A stretch of 9,667 nucleotides of DNA from Bacteroidales bacterium (lineage in GTDB: Bacteria; Bacteroidota; Bacteroidia; Bacteroidales; GCA-2748055): NCBI GenBank assembly GCA_029934875.1, contig JAOZLK010000125.1, positions 1-9,667 on the forward strand, in the 5' to 3' direction. Shown here one piece after another: positions 1 to 6,854 of the stretch. The number at the start of each line of letters is the position of its first letter. Position 1 is the first letter of the stretch. The notes under the pieces are model-generated. The model saw only the letters and a list, made by a program, of their open reading frames with translations, was not told the DNA's origin and did no database searches. A program made the position numbers and the translations under genes.

Positions 1-1322
1 AATGGAATACGGGCGATACCCTTCAAACCCTGGAGACCTTCGTATCGCTGCACCAGGGAGACTATTTTGAAACCCTCGCCCGTTATTCGGAAGTAATGCA
101 GGCCAAAGGGATAGAATTTGCCCCCTCGGAAGATGCAGCCTTTGAAAGTATCTGGTGCGGATGGGGCTATGAGCGAAAATTCACCACGGCAGATATTATC
201 CAGACCCTCCCCAAAGTAAAAGAGCTGGGCATAAAATGGGCGGTGATTGATGATGGCTTCCAGATTGCTGAAGGCGACTGGCGGGTGGATACCCGGAGGT
301 TTCCGGGCGGATCGAAGGATATGATAAAGATGGTGGATGCCATCCACGCCCACGGCCTGAAAGCAAAACTATGGTGGGCACCCCTGGCAGCCGATCCGGG
401 CAGCAAGGTACTGGAGGACCACCCACATGCACTGTTGATTAATGAGGCCGGCTCGCCCCAGTATATTACCTGGTGGGACAGCTACTACCTCTCCCCTGCC
501 AGTGACGAAACCATGAAGCATACCATGGAAACCCTGGATATGTTTTTCGACCAGTGGGGATTCGACGGACTGAAAATGGATGGCCAGCACATGAATGCTG
601 TCCCGGCCGATCACAATTGGGAACGCCCCCTGGAGTATCCTGAAAAATCCATCGAGATGCTTCCCCTCTTCTTTAAGGAGATCTATGAGTCGGCCCGTGA
701 AAAGAAGCCCCATGCGGTGCTGGAGAACTGCCCCTGTGGTACCTGCATGTCCTTTTACAACATGCCCTACACCAACCAGGTGGTCTCATCGGACCCACTC
801 AGCAGCTGGCAGATAAGGCACAAGGGGAAAACCTACAAAGCCATCATGCCCCATACTGCCTACTATGGCGATCATGTGGAACTGAGCGACGACAAAAGCG
901 ACTTTGCTTCCTCCTTCGGTATCGGCGCGGTCCTGGGAACCAAGTTCACCTGGCCTGCCGACAACCCCTATCAGAACGAGAGCCAGTTACTCACCCCGGA
1001 AAAGGAGATGGCCTGGAAATTCTGGTTCGATCTCTATCATGAAAAGATGCTCTCAAAGGAAAAATACCTGGGATCGCTGTACGATATTGGCTACGACCGG
1101 CCCGAAACCCACGTGATTGCCAAGGGCGACACCCTCTTTTATGCTTTTTATGATGAAAACTGGACCGGTAGCATTGAACTGAAAGGCCTGAACGAAACGC
1201 TTGATTATGTGGCCCTTGATTATGTTAACCGGGAGGAAATAGCAACTTTTGGAGGGAATGATCCGGTAATTGAGGCAACTTTTAAGGGCTCACTCTTGTT
1301 ATCAGTATATCCCTTTAATTAG
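1..1322 (+). CDS. GH36-type alpha-galactosidase family protein, 3' part (5' end outside window)
   Basis: The frame is open from the left edge (first full codon at 3) to TAG at 1320-1322, so about 440 C-terminal residues are present and the start lies outside. The in-frame ATG at 96 is internal, because coding sequence (W-N-T-G-D-T...) continues upstream of it. Counting from that Met, the barrel opens with WCGWGYERKFT (20-30) and WAVIDDGFQ (48-56), typical of the GH36/melibiase barrel. The likely nucleophile is Asp162 in LKMDG, and the likely acid/base is Asp233 in SSDPLSSWQ, after an ENCPCGTC segment (210-217). The last ~80 residues look like the C-terminal beta domain. Family members hydrolyse alpha-galactosides, or less often alpha-GalNAc, with retention. 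The missing N-terminal part should hold the usual beta-sandwich domain and any signal peptide, so cell location cannot be judged. Exact substrate is not readable from sequence. Confident on family, not on specificity. Confidence 0.85.
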   Translation, partial: WNTGDTLQTLETFVSLHQGDYFETLARYSEVMQAKGIEFAPSEDAAFESIWCGWGYERKFTTADIIQTLPKVKELGIKWAVIDDGFQIAEGDWRVDTRRFPGGSKDMIKMVDAIHAHGLKAKLWWAPLAADPGSKVLEDHPHALLINEAGSPQYITWWDSYYLSPASDETMKHTMETLDMFFDQWGFDGLKMDGQHMNAVPADHNWERPLEYPEKSIEMLPLFFKEIYESAREKKPHAVLENCPCGTCMSFYNMPYTNQVVSSDPLSSWQIRHKGKTYKAIMPHTAYYGDHVELSDDKSDFASSFGIGAVLGTKFTWPADNPYQNESQLLTPEKEMAWKFWFDLYHEKMLSKEKYLGSLYDIGYDRPETHVIAKGDTLFYAFYDENWTGSIELKGLNETLDYVALDYVNREEIATFGGNDPVIEATFKGSLLLSVYPFN

Positions 1323-1469
1323 GAAATTTGTAAAAATAAGTGTTCGAAAGTTAATTGATATAATAATAACCTTTTAAAAGTTATCTGTATTTTAAATTCT
1401 TTTTTTATCTTTAGCATGTTAAAAAGATAAAAACCAATAGAAACCTTTATAAACTTCAAACCTTTGCAC
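1323..1469 (+). promoter_or_regulatory. AT-rich intergenic leader with a possible Bacteroidota promoter (1384-1413)
   Basis: This 147-bp gap is much more AT-rich than the genes on either side. TATCTTTA at 1406-1413 matches the Bacteroidota -7 element TAnnTTTG at 5 of its 6 fixed positions. TCTG at 1384-1387, 18 nt upstream, is one mismatch from the -33 element TTTG. Transcription from there would give a leader of roughly 50 nt before the ATG at 1470. That leader is A-rich and has no clear Shine-Dalgarno site, which is normal in this phylum. A 10-bp palindrome, CTTTTAAAAG, lies at 1371-1380. No terminator hairpin for the GH36 gene was found, so read-through from that gene is also possible. The promoter is a consensus match only. 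Confidence 0.35.
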
Positions 1470-2366
1470 ATGAAAAAGAATCGAATTGCATTTTTAAGCC
1501 TGGCAGCCTTTGTTATTGCTGCCCTGACTTTTGTCTCCTGTTCAGAAGATGATCCGGCACCAGCCCCGGTACCTGACTTCACTTCTGAGATTGATGACAA
1601 AACAGTCACTTTTACTAACACCTCTACCAACGCAACTTCCTACTCATGGGATTTCGGTGACAACACTTTATCTACTGACGAAAACCCGGTTCACGTCTAT
1701 GACGCCTATGGCGACTATGATGTAAGATTAACAGCCAAGGGAGACGGTGGCGAAGAGATTAAGAAACAAACCATCTCTGTTGTTAAAGAATGGCCGGCAA
1801 TCGCCATTGATGGTGACTTCAGTGACTGGGATGCTGTAGAATCATTCTACAGTGGATATGGAGATGCCAGCGGAAACCTGACGGAAGCCAAGGTTACCTC
1901 AGACGCTGCTGGTTCAAAACTCTACATTTACGTAAAAGGTGATCTTCAGGAAGCAAACCACGTGCTCCAGATCATTATTGATGCAGATGGCGATGCGGCA
2001 ACAGGCTGGCAAACTCCCAACCTGGGCACGAATGGTGCCGAGTACCAGTTTGAGTATTACATTCAGCCCGGACCACCATGGTGTGGAACCTATGGATGGG
2101 ATTCTGATCCTGCAGTACAGGACTGGCCATGGATTCTGGACATCACCAATGATCCGGATAATGGTGACATCAGTGAATCATCAGGCGTAATTGGAGATTC
2201 TGAGATTGAATTTGCCATCGAGACTTCCCTGATGAAGAACCCTGTGGTTGGCGATCAGGTAGGAATCTATTTCTGGGCCCAGAATATGGACTGGAACCAG
2301 GTGGGTCAATTCCCTCCGGTAGACGCCGATCCCCTGGAAGAGGTTAAAATGTTCTCTTTCCAATAG
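1470..2366 (+). CDS. PKD-domain surface lipoprotein with C-terminal CBM9-like/glycan-binding domain
   Basis: A 298-aa protein. I start it at ATG 1470 rather than the in-frame TTG at 1464, because MKKNRIAFLS begins a normal lipoprotein signal peptide. The lipobox is FVSC with the lipidated Cys at 24. The acidic SEDD directly after the Cys resembles the Bacteroidota surface-export signal, so outer-membrane surface display is likely. Residues ~33-106 form a PKD domain (SYSWDFGDN at 57-65, ending in TISVV). From ~110 to the end there is a second beta-rich domain opening with AIDGDFSDW (112-120) and containing YIYVKGDL and IIIDADGDAATGW. This pattern is seen in CBM9-like and SusE-like glycan-binding modules. 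No catalytic motif was recognised. It has its own possible promoter upstream and a strong terminator downstream, so it may be expressed as a single gene. The likely role is a surface glycan-binding protein serving the locus; the ligand is unknown. Confidence 0.75.
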   Translation: MKKNRIAFLSLAAFVIAALTFVSCSEDDPAPAPVPDFTSEIDDKTVTFTNTSTNATSYSWDFGDNTLSTDENPVHVYDAYGDYDVRLTAKGDGGEEIKKQTISVVKEWPAIAIDGDFSDWDAVESFYSGYGDASGNLTEAKVTSDAAGSKLYIYVKGDLQEANHVLQIIIDADGDAATGWQTPNLGTNGAEYQFEYYIQPGPPWCGTYGWDSDPAVQDWPWILDITNDPDNGDISESSGVIGDSEIEFAIETSLMKNPVVGDQVGIYFWAQNMDWNQVGQFPPVDADPLEEVKMFSFQ

Positions 2367-2391
2367 GATAAGCATATTTTTAAATGGATTT

Positions 2392-2426
2392 AAAAAGCCG
2401 CCCGGCCTTGATCGGGCGGCTTTTTT
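2392..2426 (+). terminator. Strong rho-independent terminator after the PKD lipoprotein gene
   Basis: A perfect 13-bp stem pairs AAAAAGCCGCCCG (2392-2404) with CGGGCGGCTTTTT (2413-2425). The 8-nt loop is GCCTTGAT, and a run of six T occupies 2421-2426. The hairpin begins 25 bp after the TAG of the lipoprotein gene. The flanking A-run means it could also stop transcripts coming from the other strand, but no minus-strand gene is close. It separates the lipoprotein gene from the transporter operon. No clear promoter was recognised between 2427 and 2502. Confidence 0.93.
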
Positions 2427-2502
2427 AGTACCTGAAAGATGACAGCGGAAGAGCAATACCCTGTTCAATGGGCTTGCCGCTAAAAACTAACATTAAGAAG
2501 AG

Positions 2503-3387
2503 ATGGGGAAAAAAATCTGGTTGATATACGCACTGACTACAACCATCACCTGGGGATTCTGGGGTGCATTATCGAGTAATCCCATGGTGAACGGATTTCC
2601 ATCCACCCTGGTCTACTGCATCTGGGCGCTGACCATGATTATTCCGGGTTTGGTAGTACTAAAGATTCATAATTGGAAGGTGCAGTTTGATAAAAAATCA
2701 ATGATCTACGGATCTTTGATTGGCTTCCTTGGGGCAGGAGGGCAGCTCCTTCTATTCCAGGCTTTGAAAATGGGTCCCGCCTATCTTATTTTTCCCATCA
2801 TTTCAATCTCACCGGTGCTTACCATCACCCTCTCCTTCCTGTTTTTAAAGGAACGAACCGGTGTCCTGGGCATTATTGGTATTATCCTGGCCATGGTGGC
2901 CCTGCCCCTGTTTGAAGTCAGCAAGGGCAGCGAGGCCAGTGAATTCGGCCTCCTCTGGTTCATCCTTGCAATCGTGGTACTCGCTGCATGGGGCTTACAG
3001 GCCTACTTCATGAAGCTGGCCAATAAACATACCGATGGCGGAAGCATCTTCTTTTACATGACAATCACCGCATTGATTCTCATTCCCATACCGCTACTGA
3101 TGACCGACTTTTCGGCTGATATCAACTGGGGGATGAATGGCCTGTGGGCAACGGCCGGCGTACAAATTCTGAATTCCATTGGTGCCCTCTGCCTCGTATT
3201 TGCTTACAGGTACGGGAAAGCCATCGTAGTATCACCACTGGCCAATGCAGGGGCACCATTGATGACTGCAGTAATTTCCCTGCTCCTTATGGGTGTCATG
3301 CCATCTACTACGAAAATCATTGGTATCTCCCTGGCGGTTATTGCAGCGCTGTTGATCGCGCTGCAGCCTGAGGATAATGCCGCTTAA
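2503..3387 (+). CDS. EamA/DMT-superfamily inner-membrane transporter
   Basis: A 294-aa, very hydrophobic protein with about ten predicted membrane segments (roughly 5-24, 34-54, 66-88, 93-115, 119-138, 149-170, 182-200, 213-235, 240-264 and 270-287). This is the standard length and the 5+5 repeat layout of EamA (drug/metabolite transporter) proteins. The signature end of the first repeat is visible as SPVLTITLSFLFLKERTG (103-120), and the equivalent region of the second repeat as SPLANAGAPLMTA (244-256). The ATG at 2503 follows a purine-rich AAGAAGAG. Only 9 bp separate its stop from the next start, so it is probably cotranscribed with the two genes downstream. DMT proteins move small metabolites such as sugars, amino acids or nucleotide sugars, in either direction. 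In this setting, uptake of a released sugar is a reasonable but unproven guess. Confidence 0.85.
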   Translation: MGKKIWLIYALTTTITWGFWGALSSNPMVNGFPSTLVYCIWALTMIIPGLVVLKIHNWKVQFDKKSMIYGSLIGFLGAGGQLLLFQALKMGPAYLIFPIISISPVLTITLSFLFLKERTGVLGIIGIILAMVALPLFEVSKGSEASEFGLLWFILAIVVLAAWGLQAYFMKLANKHTDGGSIFFYMTITALILIPIPLLMTDFSADINWGMNGLWATAGVQILNSIGALCLVFAYRYGKAIVVSPLANAGAPLMTAVISLLLMGVMPSTTKIIGISLAVIAALLIALQPEDNAA

Positions 3388-3396
3388 TAAAAGACC

Positions 3397-5379
3397 ATGA
3401 TGAAAAGAATCCTAATGAAACAGCTTATGACAGCGGCGCTCAGCCTGACCTTCATTCTGGTCATATCCATGTCGTACCAGCAAGAGGCACATGGACAAAG
3501 CAGCACCATTGAATATCCTGCCACAAAGGAGGAGATTGCCAATCCCGAACGGGGCTGGTACGACGATTACTACAGCTACTCGGGGGGCAGCAGCATGGGA
3601 AATATTTTCAGACCCCTGAAAACCAAAGAGTTACTCTCTATGCGGGAAAACGATAATATCACCCTGATCCTGAGGCTCTTTTACCTGCATAAGTTCCTGG
3701 AAGAGGAGCAGGTAAGCCAGGAGTACCTGGATTGGATGCAGGCCGATTTTGACTCCATCCGCGCTGCAGGTGTTAAGTGCATCATCCGCTTCGCTTACAG
3801 TGCTTCCCAGAATGCTGCGGTGTGGGATGCTACCCCCGACAAAGTGTTTTCCCATATCGAATCGCTGGCGGGTGTTTTGGCTGCCAACGGGGATGTTATT
3901 GCTGGTGTTCAGGCCGGATTCATCGGTGCATGGGGTGAATGGTACTATACAAAGAATTTTGCAGGCCAGGGCTATGTGCCCGATGCCACCGACCAGGAGA
4001 ACCGGCAAACCCTGGTTGAAAAGCTTCTGACTGCACTACCCGAACACGTAAGTGTACAGGGTCGTACACCCGCCATTATGAAAAACATTGTGGGAACGGA
4101 CGATCCCATCTCCGAAGAAGAGGCCTTCAGTGGATCGATTAAATCCAGGACCGGCCACCACAACGATTGTTTCCTTGCCAATGCCTCCGACTATGGCACT
4201 TACACCAACCTGGAGGAGGACCTGGCCTACCTGCACGAAAGCACAAAGTATACCATCACCGGCGGTGAAACCTGTGATGCTTCAAACCAGTACAGCGATT
4301 GCGTGAATGGTGTGCCCCGAATGCTTGAACTCCACTGGACCTACCTGAACAGGGACTATAATAAAGACGTGTATGACAAGTGGAAGGAACAGGGATGCTA
4401 CGAGGAAATCAACATTGCCATGGGTTATCGCATCCACCTGGAATCAGCTACCCTGGCTGACTCGGCCGAGGCAGGGGCATCCCTGCCCTTAAGCTTCAGC
4501 TTTAGCAACGAGGGTTATGCTGCACCCACACAGTATAAGCCAATCCAGCTGGTACTGACTCACGCAGTGAGTGGTGCTGAAACCATCCTGGATTACGAAG
4601 GCAGCAACAGCGACATTCGCTTCTGGCTCCCGGGTGAGGTCACCGCCGAGGGTGCGGTAACAATCCCGGCTGAGCTTCCGGACGGAAACTACCTTATGGC
4701 ACTCCGCTTTGCCGACAAAGATCCCGGACTGTCGATGAATACGGCCTATTCTATACAGCTTGCCAATGCCGGAAGCTGGGATGCTGAACGGGGACTTAAC
4801 CTGCTCAATCACATGCTAAGCGTGGGTGCCGGTGGCGAGGGAGCCCTTCCGGGAACACCTTCCGATCTGGCCGGAAGCACGCTTAGTGAAACGGAGATCG
4901 ACCTGAGCTGGACCGATGAATCGGACAATGAGACCGGATTTGAGATCCTTCGGGCGGAAGATGATCTGATCTGGGAAAAGATTGCCGAAACCGGCCCCGA
5001 TACAGAAAGCTACAGCGATCAGTCCCTGAACAGGGGCCGATTTTATCACTATATGGTTCGGGCCATCAACAGTTATGGCAGTTCCCCCTGGTCCGATAGC
5101 CTCTCAATTGCTACCCTGGGACTTGGTGTACAAGCACATGCTCTGCCAGTGGCTGAAATATATCCCAATCCGCTTTCTGAAGGGATGCTTACCATCGCAT
5201 TCACCGACAGGCTGGAAAAGAAGATCCTGATCACAGACCTCGCGGGCCGGCAGGTTTACAGTAGACTTAGCTCTGAGGCCCAAATCCAGATCAGCAAGGA
5301 GGAACTGCAAGCCGGGGTATTACTGGTCACTGTAATCCAGGATGAAGGGGCAAGTAGCACAAGTATCCTTGTTCTGTAA
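3397..5379 (+). CDS. Secreted DUF4874/DUF4832-like protein with Fn3-like domain and T9SS sorting domain
   Basis: A 660-aa protein. ATG codons at 3397, 3400 and 3415 are all possible starts; the first is used. Residues 1-33 are a signal peptide, probably cut near AHG/Q. Residues ~36-240 match a DUF4874-like barrel half, starting with NPERGWYDDY (49-58), then IIRFAY (129-134) and QAGFIGAWGEW (172-182). Residues ~245-460 look like DUF4832, with GHHNDCFLAN (253-262) and a beta domain. An Fn3-like domain covers ~485-575 (LSWTDES to SPWSD). A T9SS type-A tail covers ~585-660 (EIYPNPL, ITDLAGRQVY), so the protein should cross the outer membrane and be anchored or released. Glu181 and Asp257 are conserved-looking candidate active-site or binding residues. 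DUF4832/DUF4874 proteins lack a settled function to my knowledge; a glycoside-hydrolase-like barrel is inference. Its stop codon lies inside a 19-bp tandem repeat. Confidence 0.8.
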   Translation: MMKRILMKQLMTAALSLTFILVISMSYQQEAHGQSSTIEYPATKEEIANPERGWYDDYYSYSGGSSMGNIFRPLKTKELLSMRENDNITLILRLFYLHKFLEEEQVSQEYLDWMQADFDSIRAAGVKCIIRFAYSASQNAAVWDATPDKVFSHIESLAGVLAANGDVIAGVQAGFIGAWGEWYYTKNFAGQGYVPDATDQENRQTLVEKLLTALPEHVSVQGRTPAIMKNIVGTDDPISEEEAFSGSIKSRTGHHNDCFLANASDYGTYTNLEEDLAYLHESTKYTITGGETCDASNQYSDCVNGVPRMLELHWTYLNRDYNKDVYDKWKEQGCYEEINIAMGYRIHLESATLADSAEAGASLPLSFSFSNEGYAAPTQYKPIQLVLTHAVSGAETILDYEGSNSDIRFWLPGEVTAEGAVTIPAELPDGNYLMALRFADKDPGLSMNTAYSIQLANAGSWDAERGLNLLNHMLSVGAGGEGALPGTPSDLAGSTLSETEIDLSWTDESDNETGFEILRAEDDLIWEKIAETGPDTESYSDQSLNRGRFYHYMVRAINSYGSSPWSDSLSIATLGLGVQAHALPVAEIYPNPLSEGMLTIAFTDRLEKKILITDLAGRQVYSRLSSEAQIQISKEELQAGVLLVTVIQDEGASSTSILVL

Positions 5380-5410
5380 AGTCAATAGTTATCTGTAAAG
5401 TCAATAGTTA
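5373..5410 (+). repeat. 19-bp perfect tandem duplication across a stop codon and intergenic gap
   Basis: TCTGTAAAGTCAATAGTTA occurs at 5373-5391 and again, without a gap, at 5392-5410. The first copy contains the TAA stop (5377-5379) of the 660-aa protein gene. The second copy ends directly against the ATG at 5411. Removing one copy would leave a normal 12-bp spacing between the two genes, so this is most simply a recent slippage duplication. The second copy carries a second TAA in a similar setting but alters no protein. Confidence 0.95.
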
Positions 5411-6700
5411 ATGAAGAAAATCATCAGAAACCTTTGCATAGGTTTTTTTGCCGTGCTCATTATGGCCAACCTGGGTCTTGCCTGCGAAAAAACTCCCGAT
5501 CCTATCATTGAGCCTGAAGATACCATCAGCCTTGTTGTTGACGATACCATCCGTCCGCTTGCAGCATTTTCCTATATTGCAAAGCACCTGGAGGTAACAT
5601 TCACCAACGAATCGCAAGATGCCAGGAGTTACACCTGGAGATTTAATGACGGGACCTACCAGGAGGTCGTGGAGCACCCGGTTCATACCTTTCCCAGGAC
5701 AGGTCTGTTCGATGTCCTGTTAATTGCCAGGAGCGTTGACAAAATCAATGACACCATCATTCAACAGGTGGAGGTATTCAGGGAGGAGAAGCCTGTAAAT
5801 CCCAATTTCACCCTGGAGAGCCCCTATAAAAACCTTGACAACTGGTACCGTGGACAGATGCATGTTCATTCCACCGATTCGATTGACGGGAAACTGGTGG
5901 GGAGCCCCGATGCCGAAGATCCACCCGATGTGATGATGAAAACATACAGGGATAAGGGATACGACTTTGTGGCGCTCACCGACCACTGGGTCTATACCGT
6001 CGATCCGGAAGTTGAAGGGGTCCTCTATATCTCCGGAGAAGAGGTCGAAGCCGATCTTGATGGAAAAGGTGTGCATGCCAATATCTATAACATCTTCGAC
6101 ACCATCCCCAATGGCACTACCACCGAAGATCTTATCGCCATGGAGGGAAGCTTTACTCAGTTGAATCACCCCACCCGATCAAGTGTGATGTATCATCACA
6201 TAGACAATTCAGGAGTCGGACTGTGGGCCATCGAGGTCTCCAACTGGTATAATAAAAAGCCCATGGATCTTTTGCTATGGGATAACCAGATCACAAAGGG
6301 CAAAAGGGTATGGTGCAATGCAGGCGACGACATGCACGATGCGGGAGGCGCCGGACACAATGCGACCATGGTCAACAGCCAATCCAATACCCTGGAAGAT
6401 ATTATGGCCAACCTCCTGGCCGGTAACTTCTATGCCACCGAAGGTGGTCCCGACTTTGTGCACATGGATATCACCACCTCGGGCAAAACCATTACCTGCA
6501 CCACTAACAATGGAAGCCGGATTAAATGGTATAAAGAAGATATGCTCCTGGTGAAAGAGACCTCTGGTGGTTCAGACAGCTATACACCGACTGGGAATGA
6601 GGTCTTCATCCGGGTGGAGGTGCAGATGGAAAAGGACGATGACAGGGACGGCATTCCAAATACGGCCTTCTCCCAAGCTATCTTTTTGGTATACCCCTGA
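5411..6700 (+). CDS. PKD plus PHP-domain metallohydrolase lipoprotein (CehA/McbA-like)
   Basis: A 429-aa protein. Its signal peptide ends in the lipobox LGLAC, with the lipidated Cys at 25. Residues ~50-122 form a PKD-like domain (SYTWRFNDG at 73-81), less canonical than the one in the upstream lipoprotein. Residues ~145-350 form a PHP domain with its metal-site motifs visible: QMHVHST (His151, His153), VALTDH (Asp191, His192), SGEEVE (Glu210/211), NHPT (His253) and DDMHD (Asp306/307, His309). The set looks intact, so an active hydrolase is expected. PHP enzymes use a two- or three-metal site to cut phosphoesters, and related CehA/McbA-type proteins cut other ester bonds. The last ~75 residues form a small beta domain. 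It is the third gene of the transporter operon, 31 bp after the previous stop. Location is the periplasmic or outer face of a membrane; the substrate is unknown. Confidence 0.82.
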   Translation: MKKIIRNLCIGFFAVLIMANLGLACEKTPDPIIEPEDTISLVVDDTIRPLAAFSYIAKHLEVTFTNESQDARSYTWRFNDGTYQEVVEHPVHTFPRTGLFDVLLIARSVDKINDTIIQQVEVFREEKPVNPNFTLESPYKNLDNWYRGQMHVHSTDSIDGKLVGSPDAEDPPDVMMKTYRDKGYDFVALTDHWVYTVDPEVEGVLYISGEEVEADLDGKGVHANIYNIFDTIPNGTTTEDLIAMEGSFTQLNHPTRSSVMYHHIDNSGVGLWAIEVSNWYNKKPMDLLLWDNQITKGKRVWCNAGDDMHDAGGAGHNATMVNSQSNTLEDIMANLLAGNFYATEGGPDFVHMDITTSGKTITCTTNNGSRIKWYKEDMLLVKETSGGSDSYTPTGNEVFIRVEVQMEKDDDRDGIPNTAFSQAIFLVYP

Positions 6701-6709
6701 GTCCATATC

Positions 6710-6854
6710 ATTGCCAAGAATCAGAAAATATACTTTTTCATTTAAGCCGTAAAAAAATCTCAGAAGTAATCTCCCAACCGAGAGATTACTTCTAAGACTA
6801 AACCAAACTAAACTAAAACTACTAACTATGAAAGCTATCTTTAAAAAATCATAA
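6710..6854 (+). other. Possible orphan gene start: weak promoter, G-less leader, ATG and eight codons
   Basis: ATTG (6710-6713) and TACTTTTT (6731-6738), 17 nt apart, loosely fit the Bacteroidota promoter. A leader with no G from 6797 to 6829, built of repeated ACTAA/AAAC units, leads to ATG at 6828. The frame reads MKAIFKKS and stops at TAA (6852-6854). The leader and lysine-rich start resemble those of exported-protein genes in this phylum, but nothing follows. The reading frame overlaps the last codons of the convergent minus-strand gene. It may be the remnant of a deleted or replaced gene. Chance is a real alternative, since the region is short and AT-rich. Confidence 0.3.
6751..6793 (-). 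terminator. Hairpin terminator of the minus-strand SusD operon
   Basis: A perfect 12-bp stem pairs AGAAGTAATCTC (6762-6773) with GAGATTACTTCT (6782-6793) around the 8-nt loop CCAACCGA. On the minus strand the stem is followed, four bases later, by seven T (A-run at 6751-6757 on the plus strand). It lies 47 bp beyond the stop of the minus-strand gene. On the plus strand no T-run follows, so it would be at best a weak terminator for the PHP gene. Confidence 0.7.

Noticed and set aside
369..713. 114-aa antisense reading frame inside the GH36 gene
   Set aside because: It overlaps conserved catalytic-domain coding sequence on the other strand and has no recognisable product.
1371..1380. CTTTTAAAAG palindrome as an operator site
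   Set aside because: It is short, AT-only at its core, and expected by chance in such AT-rich sequence; no second copy was seen near other genes.
1464..1469. TTG start two codons before the PKD lipoprotein ATG
   Set aside because: ATG at 1470 directly begins the basic n-region of the lipoprotein signal; there is no reason to prefer TTG.
2439..2483. 14-codon reading frame between the terminator and the transporter gene
   Set aside because: No start signal, no recognisable peptide; a frame this short is expected by chance.
5720..6169. 149-aa antisense reading frame inside the PHP gene
   Set aside because: It is a shadow of a well-supported gene; its translation shows no domain and it has no promoter or start signal.
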